9,040 bases of DNA. It comes from an uncultured bacterium. Lineage in GTDB: Bacteria > Bacteroidota > Bacteroidia > Bacteroidales > CAIWKO01. Each line of letters opens with the position of its first letter. The first letter of the stretch is position 1. This document shows, piece by piece, positions 1 to 6,835 of the stretch. The DNA is taken from positions 1 to 9,040 of the forward strand of contig CAIWVT010000295.1 in NCBI GenBank assembly GCA_903916135.1. The letters are read 5' to 3'. Position numbers and translations under genes: made by a program. The notes under the pieces were generated by a model. That model made no database searches. It saw nothing but the letters and a program-made list of their open reading frames with translations, and had not been told where the DNA came from.

Positions 1-231
1 GCACCAATGCAAGCTAACATTGTACCGAAACAACATAGCATTGCACCAATGCAAGCTAACATTGTACTGAAACAACATAGCATTGCACCAATGCAAGCTA
101 ACATTGTACCGAAACAACATAGCATTGCACCAATGCAAGCTAACATTGTACTGAAACAACATAGCATTGCACCAATGCAAGCTAACATTGTACTGAAACA
201 ACATAGCATCGTACCAAAAGCAGTTTGCATT
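1..231. repeat. 42-bp tandem repeat array built from diverged 21-bp halves
   Basis: Five 42-bp units lie at 1-42, 43-84, 85-126, 127-168 and 169-210, followed by one half unit at 211-231. The array probably continues left of the window. Units differ mainly at one base (tgtaCCG or tgtaCTG), in the order C, T, C, T, T. Each unit consists of two 21-bp halves that agree at 14 of 21 positions by my count, so the array is an old 21-bp repeat that later spread as pairs. Read from base 1 the halves give heptads APMQANI and VPKQHSI (or VLKQHSI); the last is VPKAVCI. The frame is open from the left edge to a stop at 337-339, but beyond 231 it looks like random AT-rich translation without domain or export signal. 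Every full unit junction has the perfect hairpin GCATTG-CAC-CAATGC. I list it as a repeat; it could be the tail of a repeat protein, which needs sequence to the left. Confidence 0.9.
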
Positions 232-376
232 GATAAAATCAGTCGTGTTTTCAGTATCAAAATGATATCGAATTTAACTAACATGCAGATATTAAGCATA
301 TTGAAATTTCGATTATTCAAAAAGAACATCCTTTGTTAAAAACAATTAATTATAAACTAAACAAAAATTAAACATT

Positions 377-994
377 ATGAAAATGAAAAGGATCATCCTC
401 AATTTTATGCGATTTGCAGTAGCAGTACTCATCGTATTTGGTCGTTCAGTACATGCACACATGAGCGACAATGAACATTTCGTTACACCGAACCCAACTT
501 TACCTAATATAAAAGCAGCCATTGATGATATGGAAGCAAAAGCTGCATTAGCTAAAAATGGAAGTAAGCAGGATAAATCGAACCTGAAAGAGGCAAGAAA
601 AAAAGTGGTTGACTTGTTGCGCTTATCAGCGTGGTATGTTGAAGGGGTAGCTCAAGGAAGCGAAAATATACTTATCAGTAGTGGTTTTGAGTTATCGAAG
701 GAACCTATTCCATCGCAGCGGGATGAATTTTTTATTCTTCCGGGCATTGGTTCAGGTGAATTGATTATTGGATGCATTGCTTTCCCAAAAGCAGGCGCGT
801 ATATTTGGCAGGTGAGTGCCTCAAGCATTTTACCTGCCGCAGACAAAGATTGGCTTTTTGCAGGTGCTTCCACGCAACGCAAAGCCAATCTGAAAGGTTA
901 CACACCCGATACGAAACTTTGGTTCAGAGTTCGTCCGGTAACTCCTGATGGTTTAATGGAAGGTAGTGATCCGATATTATTCATCATCAGATAA
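377..994 (+). CDS. secreted fibronectin-type-III-like protein
   Basis: A 205-residue exported protein. Residues 1-27 form a signal peptide: Lys/Arg at 2-5, a hydrophobic core around 12-22, and a likely cleavage after VHA (25-27). Residues 38-90 form a charged, Ala/Lys-rich, probably helical segment, and 95-205 look like one beta-sandwich domain ending in the pattern LWFRVRPVTPDG followed by SDPI. This two-part layout is that of small Bacteroidota proteins usually annotated as fibronectin-type-III domain proteins of unknown role; I recognise the pattern from memory and cannot run a profile. The start at 377 is preferred because it leaves a basic N-region; a second ATG two codons later is possible. 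There is no clear Shine-Dalgarno; the leader is A-rich. It stands alone, with an AT-rich spacer upstream and a strong terminator downstream. It is probably periplasmic or surface-located; substrate and partner are unknown. Confidence 0.75.
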   Translation: MKMKRIILNFMRFAVAVLIVFGRSVHAHMSDNEHFVTPNPTLPNIKAAIDDMEAKAALAKNGSKQDKSNLKEARKKVVDLLRLSAWYVEGVAQGSENILISSGFELSKEPIPSQRDEFFILPGIGSGELIIGCIAFPKAGAYIWQVSASSILPAADKDWLFAGASTQRKANLKGYTPDTKLWFRVRPVTPDGLMEGSDPILFIIR

Positions 995-1014
995 AAACAA
1001 AACAAAGGATGTTG

Positions 1015-1050
1015 AAAAAGACAGGGATGCAATTTGTCCCTGTTTTTTTT
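1015..1050 (+). terminator. rho-independent terminator after the fibronectin-like gene
   Basis: The arms ACAGGGA (1021-1027) and TCCCTGT (1037-1043) pair perfectly across a 9-nt loop, and eight or more T residues follow directly. The A-run before the stem (1015-1019) can extend the pairing against the T-run, so it may also work on the opposite strand. It lies 27 nt after the stop codon. Confidence 0.85.
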
Positions 1051-1210
1051 TGGTTCACCACATTAGGAGGAGTTTGTGATTTTAGATTTGTGAATTTAGA
1101 TTTTTAATTTTTTGATTTTTTCTTTTTCGTTACACAGGGCTGCACAGAACAAAAGAAATTCACAGAGGATTGTTCTATTGTTGAATTGTTCTATTGTTGT
1201 TTGTGCCCTT

Positions 1211-1230
1211 GCCCGTCCGGTTAGGCGGGC
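1211..1230. repeat. GC-rich palindrome (dispersed type)
   Basis: The arms GCCCG and CGGGC are perfect, and a T-G wobble plus a C-G pair can extend the stem inward. It resembles the other GC-rich palindromes of the window (1296-1318, 7621-7672, 7705-7754, 8538-8564, 8585-8618, 8688-8714) in composition, though it is the least similar of them. Confidence 0.5.
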
Positions 1231-1294
1231 TTTGTGCTTTCCATTGTGAAACTTGTGGTTGAATTTTTTTTTTGCCACAAAAGGACTTCCGACC

Positions 1295-1318
1295 TCCCGA
1301 CTTATAGTGCGGGACAGG
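1295..1318. repeat. CCCGAC...GGGACAGG palindromic repeat, copy 1
   Basis: CCCGACT (1296-1302) pairs with AGT-g-CGGG (1306-1313) across TAT with one bulged base, and ACAGG follows. Copies at 8585-8618 and, more degenerate, 7705-7754 share the CTCCCGAC start, the single bulged base before the closing CGGG (or CGaGG) and a GGACAGG. It is therefore a dispersed REP-like family rather than a one-off hairpin. Confidence 0.65.
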
Positions 1319-1392
1319 GAAATTGAAAATTACTGCTACTCTATCGGCATAATACCAGAATGAGTTTGGATTAAAATATAGAAGTAACGGTA

Positions 1393-2244
1393 TTATAAAG
1401 CAACAAGCACAATAGAAACCATTGCCAAAACTATACCTATAATATTAATAGTAGAAAGTTTTTCTTTATAAAAAACAGTTCCCACCAAAGCGGAAATTGT
1501 TACGATGCACACGTTAAACACAGGAACAAATACCGAAACATCGAAAAGGCTCAGTCCAACCAAGAAGAAATAGGTGGAATACCAATTCAAAAGACCAAGG
1601 ATGATGCCTGCTATGATGCTGCGTAAATAGATTTTCTGTTTTTTCACAAAGGCTTTAATCACCCACACGATAATGCCGATGCACAAAGAAACGCCGAAGG
1701 CAACAGTGAGATAGTTGGTGAAATCATTTCTGATATAAAGCTCCTGCGAAATATTGAAGATGCTATCGTTGAAACCATTTCCAAAAAACAACAATATAGG
1801 TAGAACAAGATATCGCGATTGTGCTTTTTGGGCAGAGGTGCGCATCAAGGTTAAATAAAAAGCTGCCAAAGCCAATAGAATCCCTACGATACGCAAGTAT
1901 GTAGCTACTTCATGAAACATAATAAATCCGAAAAGGACGGGGATAATCACCGACATTTTTCCCGAAACACTTGTGATGGCGATACCCACTTTTTGTGTAG
2001 AAATGGCATAAACAAAAAAGGTTGCAATCAACAGTATTCCTGAAATGGCAGCATACACTATCCACGGTTTATCCAAGGCTTGATGCAGGGTGATGCGTTC
2101 GGGAGCTGAAAAATATCCGCACAGCGTTGCCACCAAATAGTTGATGGTAAGTGCCTGTATGATGTCAATTCGATAGCGTTCGAAGAACTTAAACAAGACA
2201 AAAATGATACTTGAAGTAATTATGGCAAGAAGCAAGTAGTGCAT
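1393..2244 (-). CDS. EamA/DMT-superfamily membrane transporter
   Basis: A 283-residue integral membrane protein with about ten hydrophobic segments, roughly at residues 2-20, 29-46, 62-81, 86-110, 117-134, 145-160, 178-198, 208-230, 234-257 and 265-283. It falls into two similar halves, as expected for the internally duplicated drug/metabolite transporter (EamA) fold. Each half has the family's glutamate after a Phe-rich helix end: FHE at 110-112 followed by a GILLALAAFYL helix, and FYKEKLS at 258-264 followed by a GIVLAMVSIVL helix. The length is normal for the family. The substrate cannot be read; family members export amino acids, sugars or other small metabolites. The start at 2244 fits because the first helix begins at once and a TAnnTTTG promoter element lies 18 nt upstream. 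It is monocistronic and divergent from the tRNA gene. Confidence 0.85.
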   Translation of the reverse strand: MHYLLLAIITSSIIFVLFKFFERYRIDIIQALTINYLVATLCGYFSAPERITLHQALDKPWIVYAAISGILLIATFFVYAISTQKVGIAITSVSGKMSVIIPVLFGFIMFHEVATYLRIVGILLALAAFYLTLMRTSAQKAQSRYLVLPILLFFGNGFNDSIFNISQELYIRNDFTNYLTVAFGVSLCIGIIVWVIKAFVKKQKIYLRSIIAGIILGLLNWYSTYFFLVGLSLFDVSVFVPVFNVCIVTISALVGTVFYKEKLSTINIIGIVLAMVSIVLVAL

Positions 2245-2261
2245 AAAAAAATATTTTTCAG

Positions 2262-2294
2262 CAAAAGTAGAGTTTTATACGAGTAAATAAGCAA
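2262..2294 (-). promoter_or_regulatory. Bacteroidota-type promoter for the DMT transporter
   Basis: On the minus strand TACTTTTG (2262-2269) matches TAnnTTTG exactly, and TTG (2292-2294) sits 22 nt upstream, within the 17-23 nt spacing known for TTG/TAnnTTTG promoters of Flavobacterium. Transcription would start a few bases before the ATG at 2244, giving a very short leader. Confidence 0.55.
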
Positions 2295-2313
2295 GATTTT
2301 TAAAAAAATATTA

Positions 2314-2341
2314 TTGTAATCGTAAAAATGTAGTATCTTTG
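2314..2341 (+). promoter_or_regulatory. Bacteroidota-type promoter for tRNA-Leu
   Basis: TATCTTTG (2334-2341) matches TAnnTTTG exactly, with TTG (2314-2316) 17 nt upstream. The element ends 10 nt before the mature tRNA 5' end, so the 5' leader would be only a few nucleotides. It is back to back with the minus-strand transporter promoter. Confidence 0.7.
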
Positions 2342-2351
2342 CAGCCGCATT

Positions 2352-2433
2352 GCGGATGTGGCGTAATTGGTAGCCGCGCCAGACTTAGGATCTGGTGCCG
2401 AGAGGCGTGGGGGTTCGAGTCCCTTCATCCGCA
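2352..2433 (+). tRNA. tRNA-Leu (anticodon UAG)
   Basis: This 82-nt gene folds as a class II tRNA. The acceptor stem GCGGATG (2352-2358) pairs perfectly with CATCCGC (2426-2432), and the discriminator base is A (2433), as expected for Leu. The anticodon stem CCAGA/TCTGG (2379-2383/2391-2395) encloses CTTAGGA, giving anticodon UAG (2386-2388), which reads CUA and, by wobble, other CUN codons. A long variable arm follows (about 2396-2411), typical of Leu. The T-loop TTCGAGT sits in a five-pair stem with two G-U pairs. The 3' CCA is not encoded (ACAA follows), so it must be added by a nucleotidyltransferase. Confidence 0.97.
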
Positions 2434-2439
2434 CAAATT

Positions 2440-2506
2440 AAGGATATATGTGAATAAACTTTTTAAAAAAAATTGATGGTAACGCGAAGTTTATCTATAA
2501 ATCCTT
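2440..2506. repeat. long imperfect inverted repeat just after the tRNA gene
   Basis: The left arm (2440-2461) begins AAGGAT and ends ATAAACTT; the right arm (2487-2506) begins AAGTTTAT and ends ATCCTT. These outer 6 and inner 8 pairs are perfect, a further TAT/ATA can pair between them, and the loop is about 25 nt. Only four T residues follow the right arm (2505-2508), so it is not a textbook terminator, but it may process or end the tRNA transcript. It could also be an operator for the gene cluster that starts at 2592. Confidence 0.6.
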
Positions 2507-2527
2507 TTGTTCATATTAATCCCTCCA

Positions 2528-2566
2528 GCACATGTAAATAATTTGATGTTCACATCTTGCATGTGC
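2528..2566 (+). promoter_or_regulatory. nested hairpin upstream of trigger factor
   Basis: GCACATG (2528-2534) pairs with CATGTGC (2560-2566), and inside lies a second perfect hairpin, GATGT (2545-2549) with ACATC (2552-2556) around a 2-nt loop. It ends 25 nt before the trigger factor start codon. As RNA it would be a structured 5' leader; as DNA it would be a pair of nested operator-like palindromes. I found no exact TAnnTTTG in this spacer; TAATTTG at 2539-2545 is one base short. Its role is unproven. Confidence 0.45.
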
Positions 2567-2591
2567 ATAAAATTCAAAAAAATAATTTCAA

Positions 2592-4178
2592 ATGAATGTT
2601 ACTAAAGAAAACAACGACGATTTAACAGCAACAATAAAAATTGAAATCGAGCCTATTGATTACCAAGAAAAATTGGAATCACAATTACGAGATTATCAGA
2701 ATAAAGCCAAAATTCCAGGCTTTCGCCCGGGGAAAGTTCCTATGGGTGTGCTTAAGAAAATGTATGGCAAATCAATTTTGTACGATGTTATTACAAAGGG
2801 ATATTCGGATGCACTTTATAAGTATATTTCGGAAGACAAAAATGAAGAATTGTATGGGTCGCCTCTTCCTAACGTAGAAAAAAATAAAAATATTGACTTT
2901 GAGACCCAAACGACTTTTAATTTCTATTTTGATATTGCCTTAGCACCAAAAATCAACGCTGAGATTGATGATAGTATGAAGGTAACTTATTATAAAGTTG
3001 ACGTTGCTGAGGAATCTATCGAAAAATTCATACTGAATGCTCGTAGGAGATTTGGCAGATATGAAAATGTAGATGTTGTTGCAGATTGCGACTTGGTTTC
3101 GGGCACTATTGCTGAACTTGACGAAAATGGAGTTGTCAAAGAAAATGGAATCAATAAAGATATTTTTATTTATGTGGAGCACATAATAGATGAAGAAAGC
3201 AAGCAGAAATTTATCGGTATGAAAGTGAAAGATTCCATAGAAATAGATCCAAGGAAACTTGCACGAAGCGAACAAGAGTTAGGATATTTCTTAGATATGA
3301 AAACCGAACAACTTCCTGCAATTCTACCAAAATTCAATCTTACGCTAAATATCATCACCCGAAATATTCTTGCTGACTTAGATCAAGAATTGTTCAAGAA
3401 AATGTTGCCTAAGTCTTCTATAACCTCTGTTGAAGAATTAAAAGCAAGAATACGCAACAGTGCTGAAGTGGGATTGCAAAAAGATATTGACTCCGTGTTT
3501 ATGAACGATGTGGTTGAATTGATTGAATCAAAAAACAATTTCGATTTTCCCGACAAATTTCTGAAATCTTTGTTGAAAGAACATGCTGATGAAAAAGGTA
3601 CTCATGAAGAAATAACTGAAAATGAATTCAAACGTACTAAGAGACAATTCAAATGGCAATTAATCGAAAACAAAATTGTTAAAGATAATAACTTAAAAGT
3701 TCGAGAGGATGAAGTGAGAGATTATATCAAATTCTATTTGAGTCAAGAGGAAATTGAAGAAGATGATTTAGTGAACGAAGTTGAAGATACATACGAACCC
3801 AAGCATGAGCACGACTTCGAAGATGCACACGAACACGAACATGAGCACGACTTCGAAGATGCACACGAACATGAGCATGAGCACGAACATGAACATGAAC
3901 ATGAACATGAACATGAACATGAACACGAGCATGAACACGAGCATGAACATGACCACGAGCACAAGCGCCATCCTGTTGGTAAATTCAAATATAATGAACA
4001 TTATTTGAATCAAATTACCGATTCCATTATGAAAGATGAAGAACAAGTGAAAAGTATCGCAGAAGACATTTATCGTAACAAACTTCACAATTTTTTCAAA
4101 ACAAAATTCACTGTGGTTGAGCAACCAATCAGTAGCACGGAATTCTATGCACTATATGAAACTTTAAATAAAAAATAA
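2592..4178 (+). CDS. tig: trigger factor with a histidine-rich insertion
   Basis: Ribosome-associated chaperone that meets nascent chains at the exit tunnel. The N-terminal ribosome-binding domain (about 1-115) is clear, with the signature GFRPGK at 43-48 followed by VPMGVLKKMYG. Residues 150-260 match the divergent peptidyl-prolyl isomerase region usual in this phylum, and 265-528 form the C-terminal chaperone arms. Length is 528 residues against 432 in E. coli and, from memory, about 450 in Bacteroidota. The excess is mostly an insertion at about 390-462: acidic to start, then 24 His within residues 405-460, including an uninterrupted alternation of His with Glu/Asp from 425 to 457. Normal C-terminal sequence resumes at VGKFKYNEHYLN and continues through a typical KDEEQVKSIAEDIY helix, so the insertion is in frame and the gene looks functional. 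The stop lies 2 nt before clpP. Metal binding by the insertion is inference. Confidence 0.97.
   Translation: MNVTKENNDDLTATIKIEIEPIDYQEKLESQLRDYQNKAKIPGFRPGKVPMGVLKKMYGKSILYDVITKGYSDALYKYISEDKNEELYGSPLPNVEKNKNIDFETQTTFNFYFDIALAPKINAEIDDSMKVTYYKVDVAEESIEKFILNARRRFGRYENVDVVADCDLVSGTIAELDENGVVKENGINKDIFIYVEHIIDEESKQKFIGMKVKDSIEIDPRKLARSEQELGYFLDMKTEQLPAILPKFNLTLNIITRNILADLDQELFKKMLPKSSITSVEELKARIRNSAEVGLQKDIDSVFMNDVVELIESKNNFDFPDKFLKSLLKEHADEKGTHEEITENEFKRTKRQFKWQLIENKIVKDNNLKVREDEVRDYIKFYLSQEEIEEDDLVNEVEDTYEPKHEHDFEDAHEHEHEHDFEDAHEHEHEHEHEHEHEHEHEHEHEHEHEHEHDHEHKRHPVGKFKYNEHYLNQITDSIMKDEEQVKSIAEDIYRNKLHNFFKTKFTVVEQPISSTEFYALYETLNKK
3804..3962 (+). repeat. hexanucleotide (GARCAY)n repeat and 36-bp duplication inside tig
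   Basis: The histidine-rich stretch is encoded by hexamers GAA/GAG + CAT/CAC, with six identical GAACAT units in a row at 3885-3920. Before them is a tandem duplication of period 36 bp: 32 identical bases at 3804-3835 and 3840-3871, which duplicate the residues DFEDAHEH. All units are multiples of 3, so slippage or unequal crossover changes length without breaking the frame. Confidence 0.95.
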
Positions 4179-4180
4179 AC

Positions 4181-4852
4181 ATGGATTCAAGTAAAGAATT
4201 TCGTACTTATGCCTCCAAACATTTAGGCATTTCGAGTTCGCGCCTCGACAAATTTAGCGCTGCACAAGGCATGACACGCACCATCATCGAAGAACGTCAA
4301 GTGAACTTCCGTGAGGTGGATGTGTTTTCACGTTTGATGATGGATAGGATTATCTTTTTAGGCACACCGATTGACGATTATATCGCCAACATCATTCAAG
4401 CACAATTATTATTCTTAGAATCAGTGGATGCCAAAAAAGATATTCAGATATATTTGAATACGCCCGGCGGCTCCGTATATGCAGGCTTAGGTATTTATGA
4501 TACCATGCAATATATTTCGTCGGATGTGGCTACTATCTGCACCGGCATGGCAGCTTCTATGGGTGCAATCATTTTATGTGCAGGTGCTAATGGCAAGCGT
4601 ACTGCCTTGAAACATTCGCGCGTATTGATTCATCAACCGATGGGAGGCGCAGAAGGACAAGCTTCCGACATCGAAATCACCGCTCGTGAGATTCAGAAGT
4701 TGAAAAAAGAACTGTATGAAATTATTGCAACCCATTCAGGTCAATCCTACGACAAGGTGTGGAAAGACGCCGACCGCGACTACTGGATGACTTCAGAAGA
4801 AGCCAAAAAATATGGCATGATTGACGAGGTGTTGCAAAAACCAAAAAAATAA
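4181..4852 (+). CDS. clpP: ATP-dependent Clp protease proteolytic subunit
   Basis: Serine peptidase that forms two stacked heptamer rings and degrades proteins unfolded by ClpX. The triad is visible: Ser126 in GMAASMG, His151 in LIHQPMGG and Asp200 in DADRDYW. The substrate-binding strand LNTPGGSVYAGLGIYD lies at 92-107, and the dimer-contact helix begins near 165. Length is 223 residues against 207 in E. coli; the extra residues are at the N-terminus, where a propeptide is normally removed, probably near residues 28-32. The start at 4181 lies 2 nt after the tig stop, indicating translational coupling, and clpX begins 6 nt downstream. Nothing is missing or unusual. Confidence 0.98.
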   Translation: MDSSKEFRTYASKHLGISSSRLDKFSAAQGMTRTIIEERQVNFREVDVFSRLMMDRIIFLGTPIDDYIANIIQAQLLFLESVDAKKDIQIYLNTPGGSVYAGLGIYDTMQYISSDVATICTGMAASMGAIILCAGANGKRTALKHSRVLIHQPMGGAEGQASDIEITAREIQKLKKELYEIIATHSGQSYDKVWKDADRDYWMTSEEAKKYGMIDEVLQKPKK

Positions 4853-4858
4853 TCTCGA

Positions 4859-6100
4859 ATGGCTAAAGATCAAGAGAAGTGTTCGTTCTGCGGGAAGAGA
4901 AAATCTGACGTCAGCTTGCTCATCGCGGGCTTGGATGCTCATATTTGTGATGCATGTGTGGCGCAAGCCGATGCTATTGTGCACGAAGAGTTGGGCGCTT
5001 TAAACAAAAATGTTGACCCAAAGAAATTCGAGCTGCTGAAACCCATTGATATGAAAAAACATCTTGACCAATATGTGATTGGACAAGATGATGCCAAACG
5101 GATATTGTCCGTTGCGGTCTATAATCATTACAAACGTATCAGTCAAAAACCATCCAAGACCAAAACCGATGATGTGGAAATCGAGAAATCGAACATCATA
5201 CTGGTGGGCGAAACGGGAACAGGAAAAACCCTGTTGGCACGCACCATTGCTAAGATGCTGCATGTGCCTTTCTGCATTGCCGATGCCACCGTATTAACCG
5301 AAGCAGGTTATGTGGGCGAAGATGTAGAAAGTGTGTTAACGCGCTTGTTGCAAGTGGCAGATTACAATGTGGAAGCTGCCGAAAAAGGCATCGTTTTCAT
5401 TGACGAAATAGATAAAATTGCGCGCAAAAGCGACAATCCATCCATCACCCGCGACGTGTCGGGCGAAGGCGTTCAACAAGCTATGCTGAAATTGTTGGAA
5501 GGCTCCGTGGTGAATGTGGCGCCTCAGGGCGGACGCAAACATCCCGAGCAACGCATGATACAAATCAACACCGAAAACATCCTCTTTATATGCGGCGGCG
5601 CTTTCGGAGGTATTGACAAAGTGATAGGTTCGCGCCTGAAAACCAATATGATTGGCTACACTTCCGCATCGGAACGCGAAAAGATTGACAAGGATAATCT
5701 GTTGCAATACATCGCCCCACAAGATTTGAAAGCTTATGGGTTGATACCCGAACTCGTGGGTCGTTTGCCTATCATCACGCATCTCAATCCTTTGAATGCC
5801 GAAACCCTCAAACGCATCCTCACCGAACCGAAAAATGCGCTGACCAAACAATACATGAAATTGTTCGACATTGACCATATCCAACTGTCTTTTGACGAAG
5901 CCGTGTTTGATTTGATTGTCCAAAAATCTATTGAATACAAATTGGGAGCACGCGGTTTGCGCACCATCATGGAAGTGATTATGACCGACGCCATGTTCGA
6001 AATGCCTTCTCAAAACGAGGAGCACGAACTGCACGTTACCCTGAAATTAGCCGAAGAAAAAATCAACAAAATTGACCGCTCCTTATTGATGGTTGCCTAA
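4859..6100 (+). CDS. clpX: ATP-dependent Clp protease ATP-binding subunit ClpX
   Basis: AAA+ unfoldase (413 residues, usual length) that recognises substrates and passes them into ClpP. The N-terminal zinc-binding domain has four cysteines, C8, C11, C30 and C33. Walker A is GETGTGKT at 117-124, the pore-1 loop is GYVGED at 150-155, Walker B is VFIDEID at 179-185, and sensor 2 lies in [12 protein letters not shown] near the C-terminus. The ClpP-docking loop, IGF in E. coli, reads IGY (265-267), a conservative change. The gene starts 6 nt after clpP without a recognisable Shine-Dalgarno, so coupled translation is likely. An MORN-repeat lipoprotein gene follows after 11 nt, presumably on the same transcript. 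Confidence 0.98.
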   Translation: MAKDQEKCSFCGKRKSDVSLLIAGLDAHICDACVAQADAIVHEELGALNKNVDPKKFELLKPIDMKKHLDQYVIGQDDAKRILSVAVYNHYKRISQKPSKTKTDDVEIEKSNIILVGETGTGKTLLARTIAKMLHVPFCIADATVLTEAGYVGEDVESVLTRLLQVADYNVEAAEKGIVFIDEIDKIARKSDNPSITRDVSGEGVQQAMLKLLEGSVVNVAPQGGRKHPEQRMIQINTENILFICGGAFGGIDKVIGSRLKTNMIGYTSASEREKIDKDNLLQYIAPQDLKAYGLIPELVGRLPIITHLNPLNAETLKRILTEPKNALTKQYMKLFDIDHIQLSFDEAVFDLIVQKSIEYKLGARGLRTIMEVIMTDAMFEMPSQNEEHELHVTLKLAEEKINKIDRSLLMVA

Positions 6101-6111
6101 AGCTGCTTGCC

Positions 6112-6750
6112 ATGAAGAAATCGGTTTTCTTTTTGCTGATCATTCCTGTGTTTTTACTGACTGCCTGCCGCGATATTCGCAAAGAATATTTCCCTAACGG
6201 TGTGCTCAAACAAGAGATTCCTTATAAGAACAACAAGCCCAATGGCGTTGCCCGTTGGTATTTCCAAAATGATAAACAAATGATGGAATGTAACTACGTG
6301 AACGGAAGCTTGGAGGGAAAGATGACCCGCTGGCATGTGGACGGAACCTTGGAAAGCGAAGATACCTACAAAAACAACCTGCGCAACGGCAAAAGCATCA
6401 TCCATTACGACAATGGAACCATTTATATGGAAGACGACTATGTGAACGATAAACTCAACGGCACCCATATCGAACGCCATCCCAACGGACAAATTAAAAC
6501 CAAAGGCACCTATAAAAACGGGCTGTATCATGGCAAATGGGAATATTTCGACCTTCGGGGTATTTTTATTGGCGAAGGGAATTTTGTGGAGGGCTCAGGC
6601 ACTTTGAAGGGTTTTTATTGGAATGGACGCCTGAAACGGATCGTGAATTTTGTGAACAATAAAAAAGACGGCAAAGAAATTTGGTATAAAGAAGATGGCA
6701 CCCTCGACAAAGAAGTGAACTACAAAGAAGATAGAATTGTGACTCTTTAG
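6112..6750 (+). CDS. MORN-variant (YwqK-like) repeat lipoprotein
   Basis: A 212-residue exported lipoprotein. Residues 1-18 form a lipoprotein signal (MKK, hydrophobic core, lipobox LTAC with Cys19 as the lipidated residue). From about residue 22 to the end it consists of roughly seven or eight degenerate repeats of about 23 residues: an aromatic, a PNG/DGT/NGT turn, a short strand, then a YKN-type turn and N/G-rich loop. Such MORN-2 repeats are typical of proteins labelled YwqK family antitoxin, but no toxin partner is next to it and the label should not be taken as function. It is anchored in the inner or outer membrane; partner unknown. It starts 11 nt after clpX, so it is probably co-transcribed with the tig-clpP-clpX cluster. 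No terminator hairpin follows directly; TTTAGGC-like repeats run over the stop codon. Confidence 0.85.
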   Translation: MKKSVFFLLIIPVFLLTACRDIRKEYFPNGVLKQEIPYKNNKPNGVARWYFQNDKQMMECNYVNGSLEGKMTRWHVDGTLESEDTYKNNLRNGKSIIHYDNGTIYMEDDYVNDKLNGTHIERHPNGQIKTKGTYKNGLYHGKWEYFDLRGIFIGEGNFVEGSGTLKGFYWNGRLKRIVNFVNNKKDGKEIWYKEDGTLDKEVNYKEDRIVTL

Positions 6751-6782
6751 GCTTTTAGGCTTTAGGCTGTTAGACTATTAGG
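6745..6782. repeat. short TTTAGGC-like direct repeats at the end of the lipoprotein gene
   Basis: Three near-identical copies of TTTAGGC (6746-6752, 6754-6760, 6761-6767) overlap the stop codon TAG (6748-6750) and are followed by decayed forms (GTTAGAC, ATTAGG). This is the low-complexity text common in Bacteroidota spacers, and it has most likely spread into the 3' end of the gene. No function is proposed. Confidence 0.6.
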
Positions 6783-6835
6783 ATAAGCATTGAGGTTTTT
6801 ATTTCAAATATTTGTTGTCGGGTTAAATAATATAC

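Larger units (their letters stand above)
1051..1392. other. gene-free spacer with low-complexity sequence, a 16-bp duplication and two palindromes
   Basis: I see no credible gene in this stretch on either strand. It holds T-rich text of the form gaatttagattttt, a 16-bp tandem duplication of ATTGTTCTATTGTTG plus one base (1169-1184 and 1185-1200), a GCCCG/CGGGC hairpin (1211-1230) and a CCCGACT/AGTgCGGG hairpin (1296-1313). The last third leads into the 3' end of the minus-strand transporter. The palindromes could help end its transcript, but there is no T-run in the right place for a standard terminator. Confidence 0.7.

Noticed and set aside
1096..1278. 60-codon minus-strand frame in the spacer after the fibronectin-like gene
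   Set aside because: It is made of T-rich low-complexity text, a 16-bp duplication and a palindrome; the translation is Lys/Phe-rich without a domain.
2352..2506. Phage or island attachment site at the tRNA-Leu 3' end
   Set aside because: I found no direct repeat of the tRNA 3' end in the window and no integrase; core genes follow directly.
3743..4124. Long frames with Ser-Cys, Met-Phe or Met-Asn dipeptide repeats overlapping the histidine region
   Set aside because: They are shadows of the hexanucleotide repeat inside trigger factor, which is strongly supported in its own frame on both sides of the repeat.
5651..5659. IGY instead of IGF in the ClpP-docking loop of ClpX as an unusual change
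   Set aside because: Tyr for Phe is conservative and, as far as I recall, occurs in ClpX of this phylum; the loop is at the expected position.
5336..6034. 232-codon minus-strand frame opposite clpX
   Set aside because: It lies wholly within clpX, whose motifs are complete; the His/Phe/Gln-rich translation is typical of an antisense shadow.
6112..6750. Toxin-antitoxin module suggested by the YwqK antitoxin label of MORN-2 repeat proteins
   Set aside because: There is no toxin-like gene beside it, it has a lipoprotein signal, and it sits directly behind clpX.
6746..6767. TTTAGGC repeats as telomere-like or functional sites
   Set aside because: There are only three copies, quickly decaying, of a low-complexity text common in spacers of such genomes.
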